A DNA stretch of 64,000 bases from NCBI RefSeq assembly GCF_018991925.1, contig NW_024744357.1, forward strand, positions 4,101,588-4,165,587. Direction: 5' to 3'. Origin of the DNA: Homarus americanus (Eukaryota; Arthropoda; Malacostraca; Decapoda; Nephropidae). Positions 1 to 10,139 of the stretch are shown in pieces (the first letter of the stretch is position 1; every line of letters begins with the position of its first letter). Made by a program: the position numbers and the translations under genes. The notes beneath the pieces were generated by a model. It was not told where the DNA came from. It ran no database searches and was given only the letters and a program-made list of their open reading frames with translations.

Positions 1-5
1 TGAAG

Positions 6-188
6 GATCACATGAAGATTTGACACCCTAAATATATTACCTGATGATTGAAACACCCAAATGCTAACCTAACTTAACCTAACCCCCTAGAATAGATACC
101 ACTAGGGTGTTTAATCAATGGGTAAAAAAAACTAGGGTGTTTAATCAATGGGTAAAAAAAACTAGGGTGTTCAATCTTCTTGTGATTC
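6..188. mobile_element. MITE-like element with 30-bp unit inverted ends and AACCT core, copy 1
   Basis: Left end GATCACATGAAGATTTGACA (6-25, then CCCTAA) is an imperfect inverted copy of the right end at 161-188 (ACTAGGGTGTTCAATCTTCT and onward). The core contains AACCTAAC tracts. The right half is a 30-bp tandem (101-130, 131-160, 161-180) whose reverse complement resembles TTTTACCTGATGATTAARCA, the same unit that makes up 8450-8860 and the ends of the copies at 20068 and 24651. No coding capacity is seen. Target duplication is not clear, so the transposon class is unassigned. Confidence 0.55.
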
Positions 189-544
189 ACATACACTCGA
201 CAGTTTCCTCCAGGTCTGAACAACACAATGTTTGACCACCTGGGCTTCCATGAACCCCAGTCCTAATCCGCCCCAACCTAACCTAATCTAACCTGCTCTG
301 ATGCGCCCCCAACCTAACCAAATAGGTTCCCAGCCTAATTTAAGCATCAATACAAATACATTCTTAATAGTTGAGGCTAAATCAAACTTGGGGTCCATCT
401 GACTTACTACCAATTACACATCTTCAAAGCCACCAAGTCATATCCAATTTGGTCTCTCCAGAATACAATTTCTTCACCCAGACGCAATAAGCCAATTACT
501 AAAGCTTAATATAAAACACACAAACTCCTTCGTCGTGGCGTCAC
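189..544. other. Non-coding stretch left of LRMDA exons
   Basis: Holds scattered CCTAACCTAA tracts (275-330) and AT-rich sequence. I searched the minus strand for the missing last LRMDA exon and found no acceptor followed by a matching reading frame. Confidence 0.5.
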
Positions 545-1421
545 CTGTATCTGCGGTAGTCCTTCTCATCTTTGTCAGCGCAGGAGAGCTGGTCGGGGCA
601 GGCTTCGTTACCCAGGAGACTGAGGTACCGCAGGTTGGGCAGCCGTTCCCTAATTTGTTCCACCAGCTTCTCCAAATTGGTTACCTGTGTAGATGCGAAT
701 ATTTTAGCTATTTAAACTTACACCGTCAATACAATTGTTAACCCAGAAATATGTGAACTACGAACACGACACAGTAAAATACTATTACAATTACCTATTT
801 AGTATCCAACCGTTCACTGTTAACTCCTCAGTGATAACTACTGTCAATAACCTCCCACTATGTTAACAATTAATATAACACAGTCAATATTAACCCCCCA
901 CTGAGTTAACTACTACCACTGTGAATCATTGCATTACCTTGTTCTTGTTGAGGGAGAGGGTGTGTAAAGTGGCGAGGAAGGGGAGAACCAGGTTATCATC
1001 GATGAAGTTGTTGTCTAGGATGATTTCTTCTAGGTAAGGGAACTTCTCCAGCCCCTCCAACGACCTGTGGGGCGACACTTGAACTTGTAGTAGGGTAGCC
1101 AGGGCATGATGAAGGTTGTGATAATGGTAGCCAGGGCATGATGAAGGTTGTGATAAAGGTAGCCAGGGCATGATGAAGGTTGTGATAATGGTAGCCAGGG
1201 CATGATGAAGGTTGTGATAAAGGTAGCCAGGGCATGATGAAGGTTGTGATAAAGGTAGCCTGGGCATGATGGAGGTTTTGATAAAGGTAGCCAGGGCATG
1301 ATGAAGGTTGTGATAAAGGTAGCCTGGGCATGAATATAGGGTACATGTTAGGAAACCTTTACAGAGGGTAAACTAAACTTGCTTTGAATTGGGCATGTAT
1401 GGAAGATTGGAGGATGGCCTT

Positions 1422-1492
<71 letters not shown>

Positions 1493-1675
1493 AGAGGAGG
1501 AGGAGGAGCAGGAGTTGGGGGGAAGACAGATGAGGAGGAAGAGTAGAAAGAGGAAGGGAAGGAGGGAGACTTACCGGATGGCGTTGTAAGAGAGGTCAAG
1601 TCGCTTCGTCTGGAGGCCATAGGTGGCACCGAGGATGCTGGGTATCCTCTGGCAGTCCTGACCCACGAAACACAA
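545..1675 (-). CDS. LRMDA: LRMDA-like leucine-rich repeat protein, three internal exons (partial gene)
   Basis: Three exons are seen on the minus strand: 1675-1575 (101 bp, phase 0 start, donor GTAAGT), 1064-938 (127 bp, acceptor CCCCACAG, donor GTAATG) and 684-545 (140 bp, acceptor CTACACAG, donor GTGACG). Phases join cleanly. Exon 1 encodes LCFVGQDC followed by KRLDLSYN; exon 2 encodes [19 protein letters not shown] and [10 protein letters not shown]; exon 3 encodes [13 protein letters not shown] and ends in DYRRYR. This order of leucine-rich repeats and the LLGNEACP cap match LRMDA (C10orf11), a small LRR protein linked to melanocyte differentiation in vertebrates; its role in an arthropod is unknown. 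The final exon (expected CF-L-LP-L-FLD) is not found in bases 1-540, so the gene runs off the left edge. The start codon is not in these exons. Introns are 253 and 510 bp; the latter carries two tandem repeats. Reading frame is intact, which suggests a live gene. The family was recognised by eye, not by search. Confidence 0.82.
1095..1333. repeat. 32-bp minisatellite in LRMDA intron
   Basis: About 7.5 copies of a 32-bp unit beginning GTAGCCAGGGCATGATGAAG lie inside the 510-bp intron between the first two LRMDA exons. Copies differ only by few substitutions (AATG/AAAG, CCAGGG/CCTGGG), so expansion is recent. The open frames across it on the minus strand are repeat translations, not protein. 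Confidence 0.93.
1419..1491. repeat. (TAG)n microsatellite
   Basis: About 24 uninterrupted TAG units, followed by purine-rich GGAGGA sequence, in the same LRMDA intron. The minus-strand poly-threonine frame is an artefact of it. Confidence 0.95.
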
Positions 1676-1739
1676 CTGTAACACAACACTGGCGTTAGTG
1701 AACTGAACTGGCAGAGGGAGGTGAGTGGGTGATACAATA

Positions 1740-2619
1740 ATGGCTACCATTCTCCTCTCCACACACCCTAACCTAAACCCTCACTATTTACTATTTGGGT
1801 CCAGTCATTTGGTTATGGTTAAGTTGGTTTATTAAGAAACTTGGGTCTAATTTGACCCTGTATAAGATGATACAGCATTCTTACATAAAATCCCAGTAAA
1901 TTTTGTATATTGTTCGCTGTACTTCTATCTATGCTGGCGGGTCTGACTCAACACAAGGCGAATGACTATACCCGGACAAGGCGTAAACATGATAGCCTAG
2001 CTGGAGTTTGGATACGAGGCTGTGGTGTGGAACTCTCTGAAGCTGAATATGGGATTATGTGATGAGAAATTCGAGATGGGGAGATGAATGAAGGAGGGAG
2101 GGGGTGTAAAGGTAGGAAGGGAGGAGGTAAAGAAGTGTCGATGGTGGAAGAGGAAGGAAAGGGTATGGGAAAAGAATTGGAGAAAGGTATTAGGGAGTGG
2201 AGGAACGGAGAGAGGGGAAGGGATATTCAAATTAAATCAAATCCTATTAATCAAACTAATTCTTCTTTTTTTTTTACCCCTAGACACAAAAACATCACTA
2301 TTAGTCACACGAACACACCTCTATTCCTCTGCTAGGCTGGACGCTGGCTTCTTGACAAACACGTATGAGTCGACCTTCACGCAGGAAAAATATCATTCGG
2401 CTTTTTCTTTTCTTTTTAATGCTTTCTTGTATTTACGGAATTGTAGTATCTAAATGTAAATTCTAAGACAACAAAACGATATCTATCTACATGCTATCTG
2501 TAAAGTATTAACAACATTTATCTCTAAACTATCGTGTATAAATGGTAAAGTTCGACTATATTTAAAACTTACGGGCACAGCGTATTTGACGTCTACACCA
2601 CACCAAGTATTGTAAGAAT
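1740..2619. other. Non-coding flank (LRMDA upstream intron or intergenic)
   Basis: AT-rich, with a purine-rich patch at 2075-2225 whose frames are low complexity. If LRMDA extends to the right this is intronic. No exon or element end is convincing here. Confidence 0.4.
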
Positions 2620-2673
2620 CAGTGGCGTGTCCAGGATATTTTGGATGGGGTGGCCAAGGTGGGGCACAGACCC

Positions 2674-2727
<54 letters not shown>

Positions 2728-3160
2728 GGGGAGGGGGGAGGCATATAAAATTTCAAATGAATGCCAGGTGATGGAAATTCGTAAATACAGCGGTTCAATG
2801 AATTTAATGCTTCAAGTTAGGTTTGTACATCTTCCTGTTGATATAATTCATACATCAATTTCCAAACTCATGACATTTATCTATTTCCATGTTTGAGCCC
2901 AAGGCCAGGATGATATATGAACATACAACACCAGTAATGTCCAAATGAGGTCATACCACAGCAACCTAATAATCATCTAAGAGTAATTAGGACATATGGT
3001 AAGGTAATAATCCACTTAACTCCGTTTATTGAATATAATATAAATAAAATATAAATTAAATTTCAATAATAAAATGAATATTGGTCAACATCACACTGTA
3101 ACACAAGAGCACAAAAAAGAACAAAAAATCCACATAAAGCTCAAAGCCACAACCCTTATA

Positions 3161-4238
3161 TTACAGAGCTATATACTGTACACCCTTAGAACAGTTACAG
3201 AGCTATATACTGTACACCTTAGAACAGTTACAGAGCTATATACTGTACACCTTAGAACAGTTACAGAGCTATATACTGTACACCCTTAGAACAGTTACAG
3301 AGCGCATACTTTTGCTTTATAGAACAGTTACAGAGCTGTATACCTTGCCTTAGAACTGATTACAGGCTATATACTGTACACCTTACGACAATTTTGCAGA
3401 GCGGCTATATGCTGTACACTAGAACAGTTACAGAGCTATATACTGTACACCTTAGAGCAGTTACAGAGCTATATATATTGCACCCAACAGAACAGTTACA
3501 GGCTATATACTGCTTTTTACCTTAGAACAGTTACAGAATATATGCTGTACCTTAGAGAACAGTTACGAGCTATATACTTTCAACGCACCTTAGAACAGTT
3601 ACAGAGCTATACCCTTTTACCTTTGGAAACGATTTGCAGAGCTATGCACTGTACACCCATAGGGCGATTACAGAACATATACTGTACACCTTTAGAAACA
3701 GTTATGAGCTATATACTGTACACACCTTTAGAACAGTTGAAACTTATATACTGTACATGAAACGATTACAGAGCTATATACCCTTTTACCTTAGAACAGT
3801 TACAAGTATATACTGTACACCTTAGAAACAATGATTACAGAGCTATATATGTATACCCTTAGAACAGTTACAAGGAGCTATATACTGTACACCTTAGAAC
3901 AGTTACAGAGCTATATACTGTACACCCTTAGAACAGTTACAGAGCTATATACTGTACACCTTAGAACAGTTACAGAGCTATATACTGTACACCTTTAGAA
4001 CAGGTACAGGGCTATATACTGTACACCTTAGAACAGTTACAGAGCTATATACTGTACACCTTAGAACAGTTACAGAGCTATATACTGTACACCTTTAGAA
4101 CAGTTACAGAGCTATATACTGTACACCTTTAGAACAGTTACAGAGCTATATACTGTACACCTTAGAACAGTTACAGAGCTATATACTGTACACCTTAGAA
4201 CAGTTACAGAGCTATATACTGTACACCTTTAGAACAGT
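3161..4238. repeat. 33-bp minisatellite at the 3' end of the hAT transposase
   Basis: About 32 copies of a 33-bp unit containing TTAGAACAGTTACAGAGCTA then TATACTGTACACC. Right-hand copies (3860-4238) are nearly identical; copies from 3300 to 3860 carry many indels. On the minus strand the transposase frame runs into the first unit and stops there, so the unit includes the transposase stop codon and last residues. Confidence 0.93.
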
Positions 4239-5780
4239 CTGCTGAATAACGAACATTTTAATAAACTCGTCCTTGTCTAATGGCTTAGCTCTTCTAGCCT
4301 CAATAGTGAGAACACCCAGGTTACTCAGTCTGCTGTCTGCCATAGTTGTGTGCAAATGGCTCCTTATGAGTTTAAGAGATGAGAAGCTGCGCTCACAGAC
4401 AGCGTTGCTTTCTGGGAGGGCCAAGGCAATCCTGCACAGACGGAACAGTTCATTAAAGACCTCTTTGTAGGGCTCTAGGAACACCGTTAGCTCTTAACAT
4501 AATGGACAGCTTCTGCATTCCACTTTGAGTTCTCCTTTCCCAAATCATCTTTGCTTGGTGCAGGTTATGGCTGAGATCTTCAACATCACAGCTTCCTCCT
4601 CCAAAAAACTCTTGCTCTTTGGGTCCAGGGCATATATTCCTTTCATGATGTCACAATTTGGTTTAGAGAAGCGTCTCTGCAACTCACAAACAATGGTGTC
4701 CACGATGGGTGTAGAATATCCTCCTCCTGAAGCTGTGTTTGTCACCAACATTACACCTATTGTGGATGTTACAATAGCCCCACCCAGTCTACAATTGACT
4801 TTTTGTGACCTCTTCTCAACATTTTCAGCAACGACATTGCACTGATCAGCAGTGTCTACAATGCCTTTCCATAGCTCCTTAACAAATGACTCATTCCTGA
4901 ACTTCTGAATTGTATCCTGAAGTGCTTCAACCAAATCCACTGCCCTAGCTAGGTCAAGCGAAGGTGATTGTAGTATGTCGGAGAGCAACTTGGTATCCCC
5001 AAGGAGTTTTGGAAAAGTTGCAAGAAGACCAATAAATGTGAGGTGTATTTGTGTTAGGAAACCTCGGCCTCTACAGATTTGTCTCAATTGTTTTCAAGGT
5101 CTATCTCATGCATAACACGTAGTGTAATACAGCAGGTAATCTATCCATTAGATTCCTGCAAGTCAAGTACCTACATGCCCACCTGGTGTACAAGCCAAGT
5201 ACCTACATGTCCACCTGGTGTACAAGTCAAGTACCTACATGTCCACCTGGTGTACAAGCCAAGTACCTACATGCCCACCTGGTGTACAAGCTAAGTACCT
5301 ACATGCCCACCTGGTGTACAAGCCAAGTACCTACATGCCCACCTGGTGTACAAGTCAAGTACCTACATGTCCACCTGGTGTACAAGCCAAGTACCTACAT
5401 GCCCACCTGGTGTACAAGCTAAGTACCTACATGCCCACCTGGTGTACAAGCCAAGTACCTACATGCCCACCTGGTGTCGCTAAGTTTTTGGGCTCACCTC
5501 CGTACATTTCCCTCTGAACATCCACCCACTTCTGGTGTACACGTAGAGCTTCTGAAGCAGCGAAAAAACAAACGAAAACATTCAGCCTCAGGAACTGACT
5601 TCACAGTGTCAACTAGCACCAGGTTAAGGCAGTGTGCATTACAGTGTACATAGAAAGCATGTTTAGCTTCTGCTTTCATTCTGACTGTCACTCCAAAGTG
5701 TTCCCCACTCATTACTGCTGCCCCACCATAACCTTGCCCAATGAGATTAGATCTATACTCTATCCCATACCTTTCCTGGC
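4212..5780 (-). pseudogene. Broken hAT transposase (ZMYM1/DUF4371-like with hAT dimerisation domain)
   Basis: Pieces from N to C: about 5760-5494 contains IGQGY-GGAAVMSG then HCNAHCLNLVLVD, a block typical of ZMYM1/DUF4371 hAT transposases. 5087-4545 continues with RGRGFLTQIHLTF and ALDPKSKSFL. 4484-4212 ends in the hAT C-terminal dimerisation domain (ALPESNAVCERSFSSLKLIR). In the family the first motif normally reads GYDGA; here the aspartate, probably catalytic, is glycine (GGT for GAT). A 32-bp tandem array, not a multiple of three, splits the frame between the first two pieces. Further upstream sequence (5780-6110) is too decayed for me to read. Loss of the aspartate and frame breaks make it non-functional. 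Confidence 0.8.
5161..5476. repeat. 32-bp minisatellite inside the hAT transposase frame
   Basis: Ten near-identical copies of a 32-bp unit (AAGCCAAGTACCTACATGCC then CACCTGGTGTAC). The flanking coding sequence at 5530 has the related CCACTTCTGGTGTACAC, so the unit probably arose from local duplication. Plus-strand frames here (Y-M-x-T-W-C-T-S repeats) are translations of the repeat. Confidence 0.93.
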
Positions 5781-6522
5781 AGAGGATGATCTTTTCTGTG
5801 AGTGCTCAGCATCTAAAAGGATGGCTTGTTTGAATCCATGCACGGCCCCATTATAATAGTACCTAACTACAGCTGTTCTTTTTTCTTTAGGTCTTTTGTT
5901 TCGTCAACAATAGCATAGAACACTTCACTTTCCTTTACTTATAGTGTCACGCACCACATTTGCCAAACATTCTAGAATTTCATTCTGTATTATACTGCTG
6001 GTATATCTAGCATTACCACTGGCCTTCATTTTTCCCTACCAATGAGTAATGCTTTGCAATCATTTCCAAAATTGCTAAAAAGTTTCCCTTGTTTAAGCTG
6101 TCATCTCACCACTTCTGAGTGGGGGGGGGGGGAGTGGGGCACTGGGGTGGCCAATCAGATTTCAGGGGGGGGCGTGGCCACCCCAGGCGACCCCTGGACA
6201 CGCCACTGGTAGGAATACTTTACCTTACCAGAGCACAAGAGTAACTAATGAATGAATATATTTTGGATCACATAAACATTAGCCTTCCTGTTTATTCACC
6301 TCAATATTAACCATAATATAAACTAATCTAGCCCTAAGGCTTAAATAATTAATATAACCCGGAGTGGCTATTCTTCATGTGATCCAATAGTTTATTAAAT
6401 TATGAGTGGTTTCCAAGACAGACGTGTATGTTACCGAGTCCTTTGTCTTAACACTTACAGCTGTTTTCTACTGTACGTCCCGTGTCATTAAGCAGTTGTG
6501 TGTGTGTGTGTCTGAAATGATT

Positions 6523-7228
6523 CACAAAGTTGCACGTATATCGAGCAGTGGTCCTGCCCACCCTACAATATGGCAGGGAGACATGGGACACATACAGGAG
6601 GCACCTCAAGGCACTTGAAAACTTTCACCAACGTAGTCTACGTTCCATCCTCCGAGTTCGCTGGGAAGACAAGAGAACAAATGCAAGCATTCTTGCTGAC
6701 ACCAACTGTAGGAGCATCGAGGCTACCATTATCCACGAACAACTACGCTGGACTGGCCATGTTACCCGCATGGACGACAGTAGACTGCCAAAGCAGCTAC
6801 TTTACAGTCACCTAACGAATAGTAAACGTAACGCTGGCGGGCAACTGAAAAGGTATAAGGATAGTCTTAAGACAAACGTGAAAAGGTGCCAAATCTACCC
6901 CCTCACCTGGGAGTGATTACTCCACATCGTAACGCTTGGAGGAGCACCACACGGGAAGGTGTCAATACTTTCGAGTTAGCCCGACTGCATTTCGAGGCAG
7001 ACAAGCGTCAACGTCGGAAAGACGCTGCCACCGCCCCTCCCATAGTAGATGTAGCCCTCCACATGTGCAACGAATGTGGACGACCCTGCCGGTCCCGAAT
7101 TGGGCTCTTTAGTCACCTCAAAACTCACTAACCTAGGTGACATCCCTAATAAGCCATATCATTTTACCATAGCTGGATGATCATCATACTCGATTCCGAG
7201 TGACATCAAAGTAGTAGTAGTAGTGTGT
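6523..7228 (+). mobile_element. 5'-truncated non-LTR retrotransposon, family A (jockey/CFDP2-like), copy 1
   Basis: The C-terminal part of the reverse transcriptase polyprotein: HVYRAVVLPTLQYGRETW and RWTGHVTRMDDSRLPKQLL (6530-6916), then after a frameshift a segment ending in a C2H2-type finger CNECGRPC...H-LKTH (to 7131). Sequence agrees with copies at 15491, 42080 and 56340. The 3' end is ...CGATTCCGAGTGACATCAAA followed by (GTA)n and (TG)n. Truncation at the 5' side is normal for LINE insertion. Not functional. Confidence 0.85.
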
Positions 7229-8440
7229 GTGTCCAGACGTCCCAAAACACCTGTACAGGAATTTCCCTCCCCTAAATAGGACTAACTAATACAAAGTGTC
7301 TAGTTTAAAGTTGAGTCTCGTTGTTGCTTCCATACCATGTTGGTGTCGTGGCTTAGGTTTATAAATTTAATTACGCAGTCCTTACACCAGATGAAACTGG
7401 AGTGTCTAACCTTCGGGTGCTCGTTATTAATACTTAATTTGGCGAAGGATCCGAGAGAAAATAAAAAGAGAAGAAAGAAAAAAGAAAAAAGAAGACAAAT
7501 AAAGAAAATAAAGAATGAAAAAACAAACAGAAAAAACACTCACTCGTCCAGGTCACTTTGCAGAGGTTTTATTTTTTTACCCCACCAATATCTCCGTTTT
7601 CTACGAGCCTAAGCCGACCATCCTCCCTGTCTCCAGGACTTTTCAGCGCCGAGTTATAACAAGAGCCGGGCAAGGCTACACAAAAGTCTTACAGTATAAT
7701 GTTTCTGTCCCTGATTAACTGGAGAGAGAGTAACAGTGATGGACAAAACACCAGAGATGAAAAGTAACGAAGTATATTTACTTCATTACTCTATTTACAG
7801 GTAAATATTTTTTTCATGGATATAGTTTTTAAAAAGTATTTTAGGTTGAGTACTTTAACTTTAACTTAAGTATCTTATAAGTAAATTAATTTTACTCCAC
7901 TACATATTGATCAACGGAAAGAGTTCCGTTACATTCTCGAACATTCTCGAATCTGGAGTTGAAGCAGCCAATCACAAGGCTTCAATAAAGCCTCATCAAC
8001 CTCAGGGGCTAATGGAAGTTGACGGGTACCTGTCATGCCCCGGCAATGAAATGGAGACCCTCAAATAATTCCTCTCCACACTGGGCGTCTCATCACAACC
8101 AACACCCTAATGCTGATATTCAGCCCAATTGCTCCTTAAATAGAATAAAAAACATTGTTAAGAACAAAGTAGGTTGCAGTCATTTGGATTTTTTTACCAG
8201 GATATCACAAGATGGACTTATATGGATTATTTTTTGTTATTACCTAAGATTTTTTTAGGATACTCCAAAATGGGATGAAGGATTTTTACTCCACTAATAT
8301 AATTTTCCCCAAGATGGAATAATGCCTAATGATCTTCTTAAAATTTTTCTCCTGCACAAGACGTCAGCTGGGAGTGGGATTCTTCACCACTTACTTCATC
8401 GTTAAGAATAAAAAAAATAAATAAATTAGTTTGAACATCT
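7229..8440. other. Non-coding, with possible hAT end
   Basis: AT-rich. At about 7733 the stretch CAGTGATGGACAAAACACC then AGTAACGAAGTA resembles one end of widespread vertebrate/invertebrate hAT MITEs, but I could not find its inverted partner. The purine run at 7455-7545 gives lysine-rich frames only. Confidence 0.3.
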
Positions 8441-8449
8441 TACCGCCAT

Positions 8450-8860
8450 TCCTACTGATGGTTAGGCACCCCAGCAGGGCCGTCCCTAAGAGGGTGCGGG
8501 GCCCGGGGCAACTCAGCCACTGTGGGGGCCCCACACTAGTGTCAGATTATGCGGTCAGGGGAACCCACCCCCACCAACCCCCATGGGACTGTCGCTATGG
8601 ATGGTAAGCTCAACAGGTAATGTGTGCGAGGTCACTGGGTCTATTGCTGGGCCCAGTGGGGCCCCCACACGCGCGGGGCCCCGGGCGGTCGCCCCGTTCG
8701 CCCCCCCTCCTAAAGGACGAGTCTGCACCCCAGCTTATATCAGCTGATTAGGCACCCCAGCTTATTTTACCCGATGATTAAGCACCCTAGTTCATTTTAC
8801 CTGATGATTAGTCCCCAGCTTATTTCATTGATCATTAAGAACCTCAGCATATTGTGAGCA
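8450..8860. repeat. 30-bp tandem array related to the AACCT-core MITE, split by a hAT MITE
   Basis: Units read approximately CTTATTTTACCTGATGATTA then AGCACCCCAG; about five copies remain once the insertion 8475-8725 is removed. The same unit forms the ends of the elements at 6, 20068 and 24651. Confidence 0.65.
8475..8725. mobile_element. hAT-like MITE, GC-rich (GGGGCCC family), copy 1
   Basis: The ends are inverted: CAGGGCCGTCC...GGGGCCCGGGG at the left, and ...CCCCGGGCGGTCGCCCCG...GGACGAGTCTG at the right. Perfect 8-bp flanks CACCCCAG (8467-8474 and 8726-8733) indicate hAT-type integration. The element is 251 bp, without coding capacity. A partial relative lies at 19622-19816. Confidence 0.8.
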
Positions 8861-9907
8861 TGGGAGTGGTGTATTGTGTAGACAGCCATGTTGTTGCCTC
8901 AGTTATAAAGGTGGTTCGGTTAATATACCCGCGCGCGGTTACCTCTCCCCCCCCTGACGGTAACCAGATCACTGAGAACCAAGTTGGCCGACCTCAAGCT
9001 AGAGGCCTCTGCAGCCAATTAAAAGACAGCATCTCCGGAACCAATAACAGCAGGCTAGGATTACTTGGCCAATCACAAGACAGGATCAGCGAAGCCACAA
9101 AGTAAGGGTATTGTTTCATGACGTCAGCAACATTATACAACGAATCCGAGAAAGAATTATTTTTTTTGCAATTTTTAGTCATGGTGTAAAGATCTACCCA
9201 GAAGTATGTGTTTATTGTCCACAGTCGTTTCACTTCCATTGATGTCATAAACCTTCTGTCTACCACTACCAACCCTACCAAGCTTATAACTACCAACCTT
9301 ACGAATTATATATAAAACGACACTAGGAAGAAAACCTGATGATAACGTACACTAAAGAACAAGAATAATCAAAGAAGAGAAAAACAGACAGGAGAGAGAG
9401 AGAGAGAGAGACACACACACACAGACCTGTTTGTTGCCTGTAGGTTGGCCATCGTCAACATACTGGAGCGCGGTGCCCAAACCCAGCCTACCGACCACTG
9501 TAGCATTACACTATTGGGGGGAGAAGCCAGAGGAACACCAATCATTTTCCCACCCTACCTAGAGTACTTTGAGCTCTTACCTATAGAATAAATTTTTTTT
9601 GAATTTATAGTTTTACACCGGTCTTTCTTTCGTTGTTATTAATATGTATTTCGTAATGCTTAGATAATTCTAAGACATTTTTCTTCTATGATAGTTCCAC
9701 CGGAAATTAAGGATAACCGAGATATTAATTTTTCAAGATTATTACTTTTGCTCATTTATAAGTGTCGCCATGTCTTGTTTGCATCTGGCGTTGGAGGTCT
9801 GACACCCGCTCACGCATCGCTCCGGACCTTCTTCGCCTCTTAAGCGTCAACAGCGCATGTGCGGGGGGTGAAGTGGGAATTTCTTATTGGCTAGCGGAGA
9901 TTTGAAA
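8861..9907. other. Non-coding stretch
   Basis: Holds a short (GA)n(CA)n microsatellite at 9392-9422 and unique-looking sequence. No supported gene, although a transposase exon follows. Confidence 0.4.
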
Positions 9908-9932
9908 TTTGAGTAATGGATATGGCTCAACA

Positions 9933-10130
9933 GTGGAAGAGCTGTGCATAAATTGTGAGAATGATCATTTTGCGCCAATTGCAGAGTTACACCAGAAAAA
10001 TAGTGAGGCAATATCTTTTTTTATAAAACGCGGTGTATTACCGAATACAGTTCTTTGTCCAAAGTGTAGTAACCAGTGTACACTGCGCGAAGAACAGCAT
10101 ATTTGGCAGTCAATAGTTTTACAGATTAAA
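9933..10130 (+). pseudogene. ISXO2/Merlin-like transposase N-terminal exon (zinc ribbon), candidate
   Basis: The frame from 9933 (GTG, no ATG in this frame) encodes VEELCINCENDHFAPIAELH, then EAISFFIKRGVL, then a CPKC...C cluster and HIW. This order, helical start, 'A-I-x-F-x-x-x-R-G-V' and a zinc-ribbon Cys pair, resembles the N-terminus of ISXO2-like (Merlin/IS1016) transposases in arthropods. A donor-like GTAAGA follows at 10131. The catalytic domain is not present. Resemblance is judged from memory of the family. Confidence 0.4.
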
Positions 10131-10139
10131 GTAAGATGT

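Larger units (their letters stand above)
2620..6208 (-). mobile_element. hAT transposon (ZMYM1-like transposase), complete ends, degenerate
   Basis: Both ends read CAGTGGCGTGTCCAGG in inverted orientation (2620 onward; 6208 backward), followed on both sides by a matching GGGGTGGCCA stretch. The flanks GTAAGAAT (2612-2619) and GTAGGAAT (6209-6216) form an 8-bp target duplication with one mismatch, the hAT hallmark. The transposase lies on the minus strand in pieces at 5760-5494, 5087-4545 and 4484-4212. A (TG)n tract (2664-2724) and two minisatellites (3161-4238, 5161-5476) have grown inside. The whole is 3,589 bp and inactive. Confidence 0.88.

Noticed and set aside
5079..5517. Plus-strand frames of 71-99 codons with a Y-M-x-T-W-C-T-S repeat
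   Set aside because: They are translations of the 32-bp minisatellite; the real coding strand here is minus (hAT transposase).
7733..8440. Full hAT MITE starting CAGTGATGGACAAAACACC
   Set aside because: Only one end is recognisable; no inverted partner or duplication was found.
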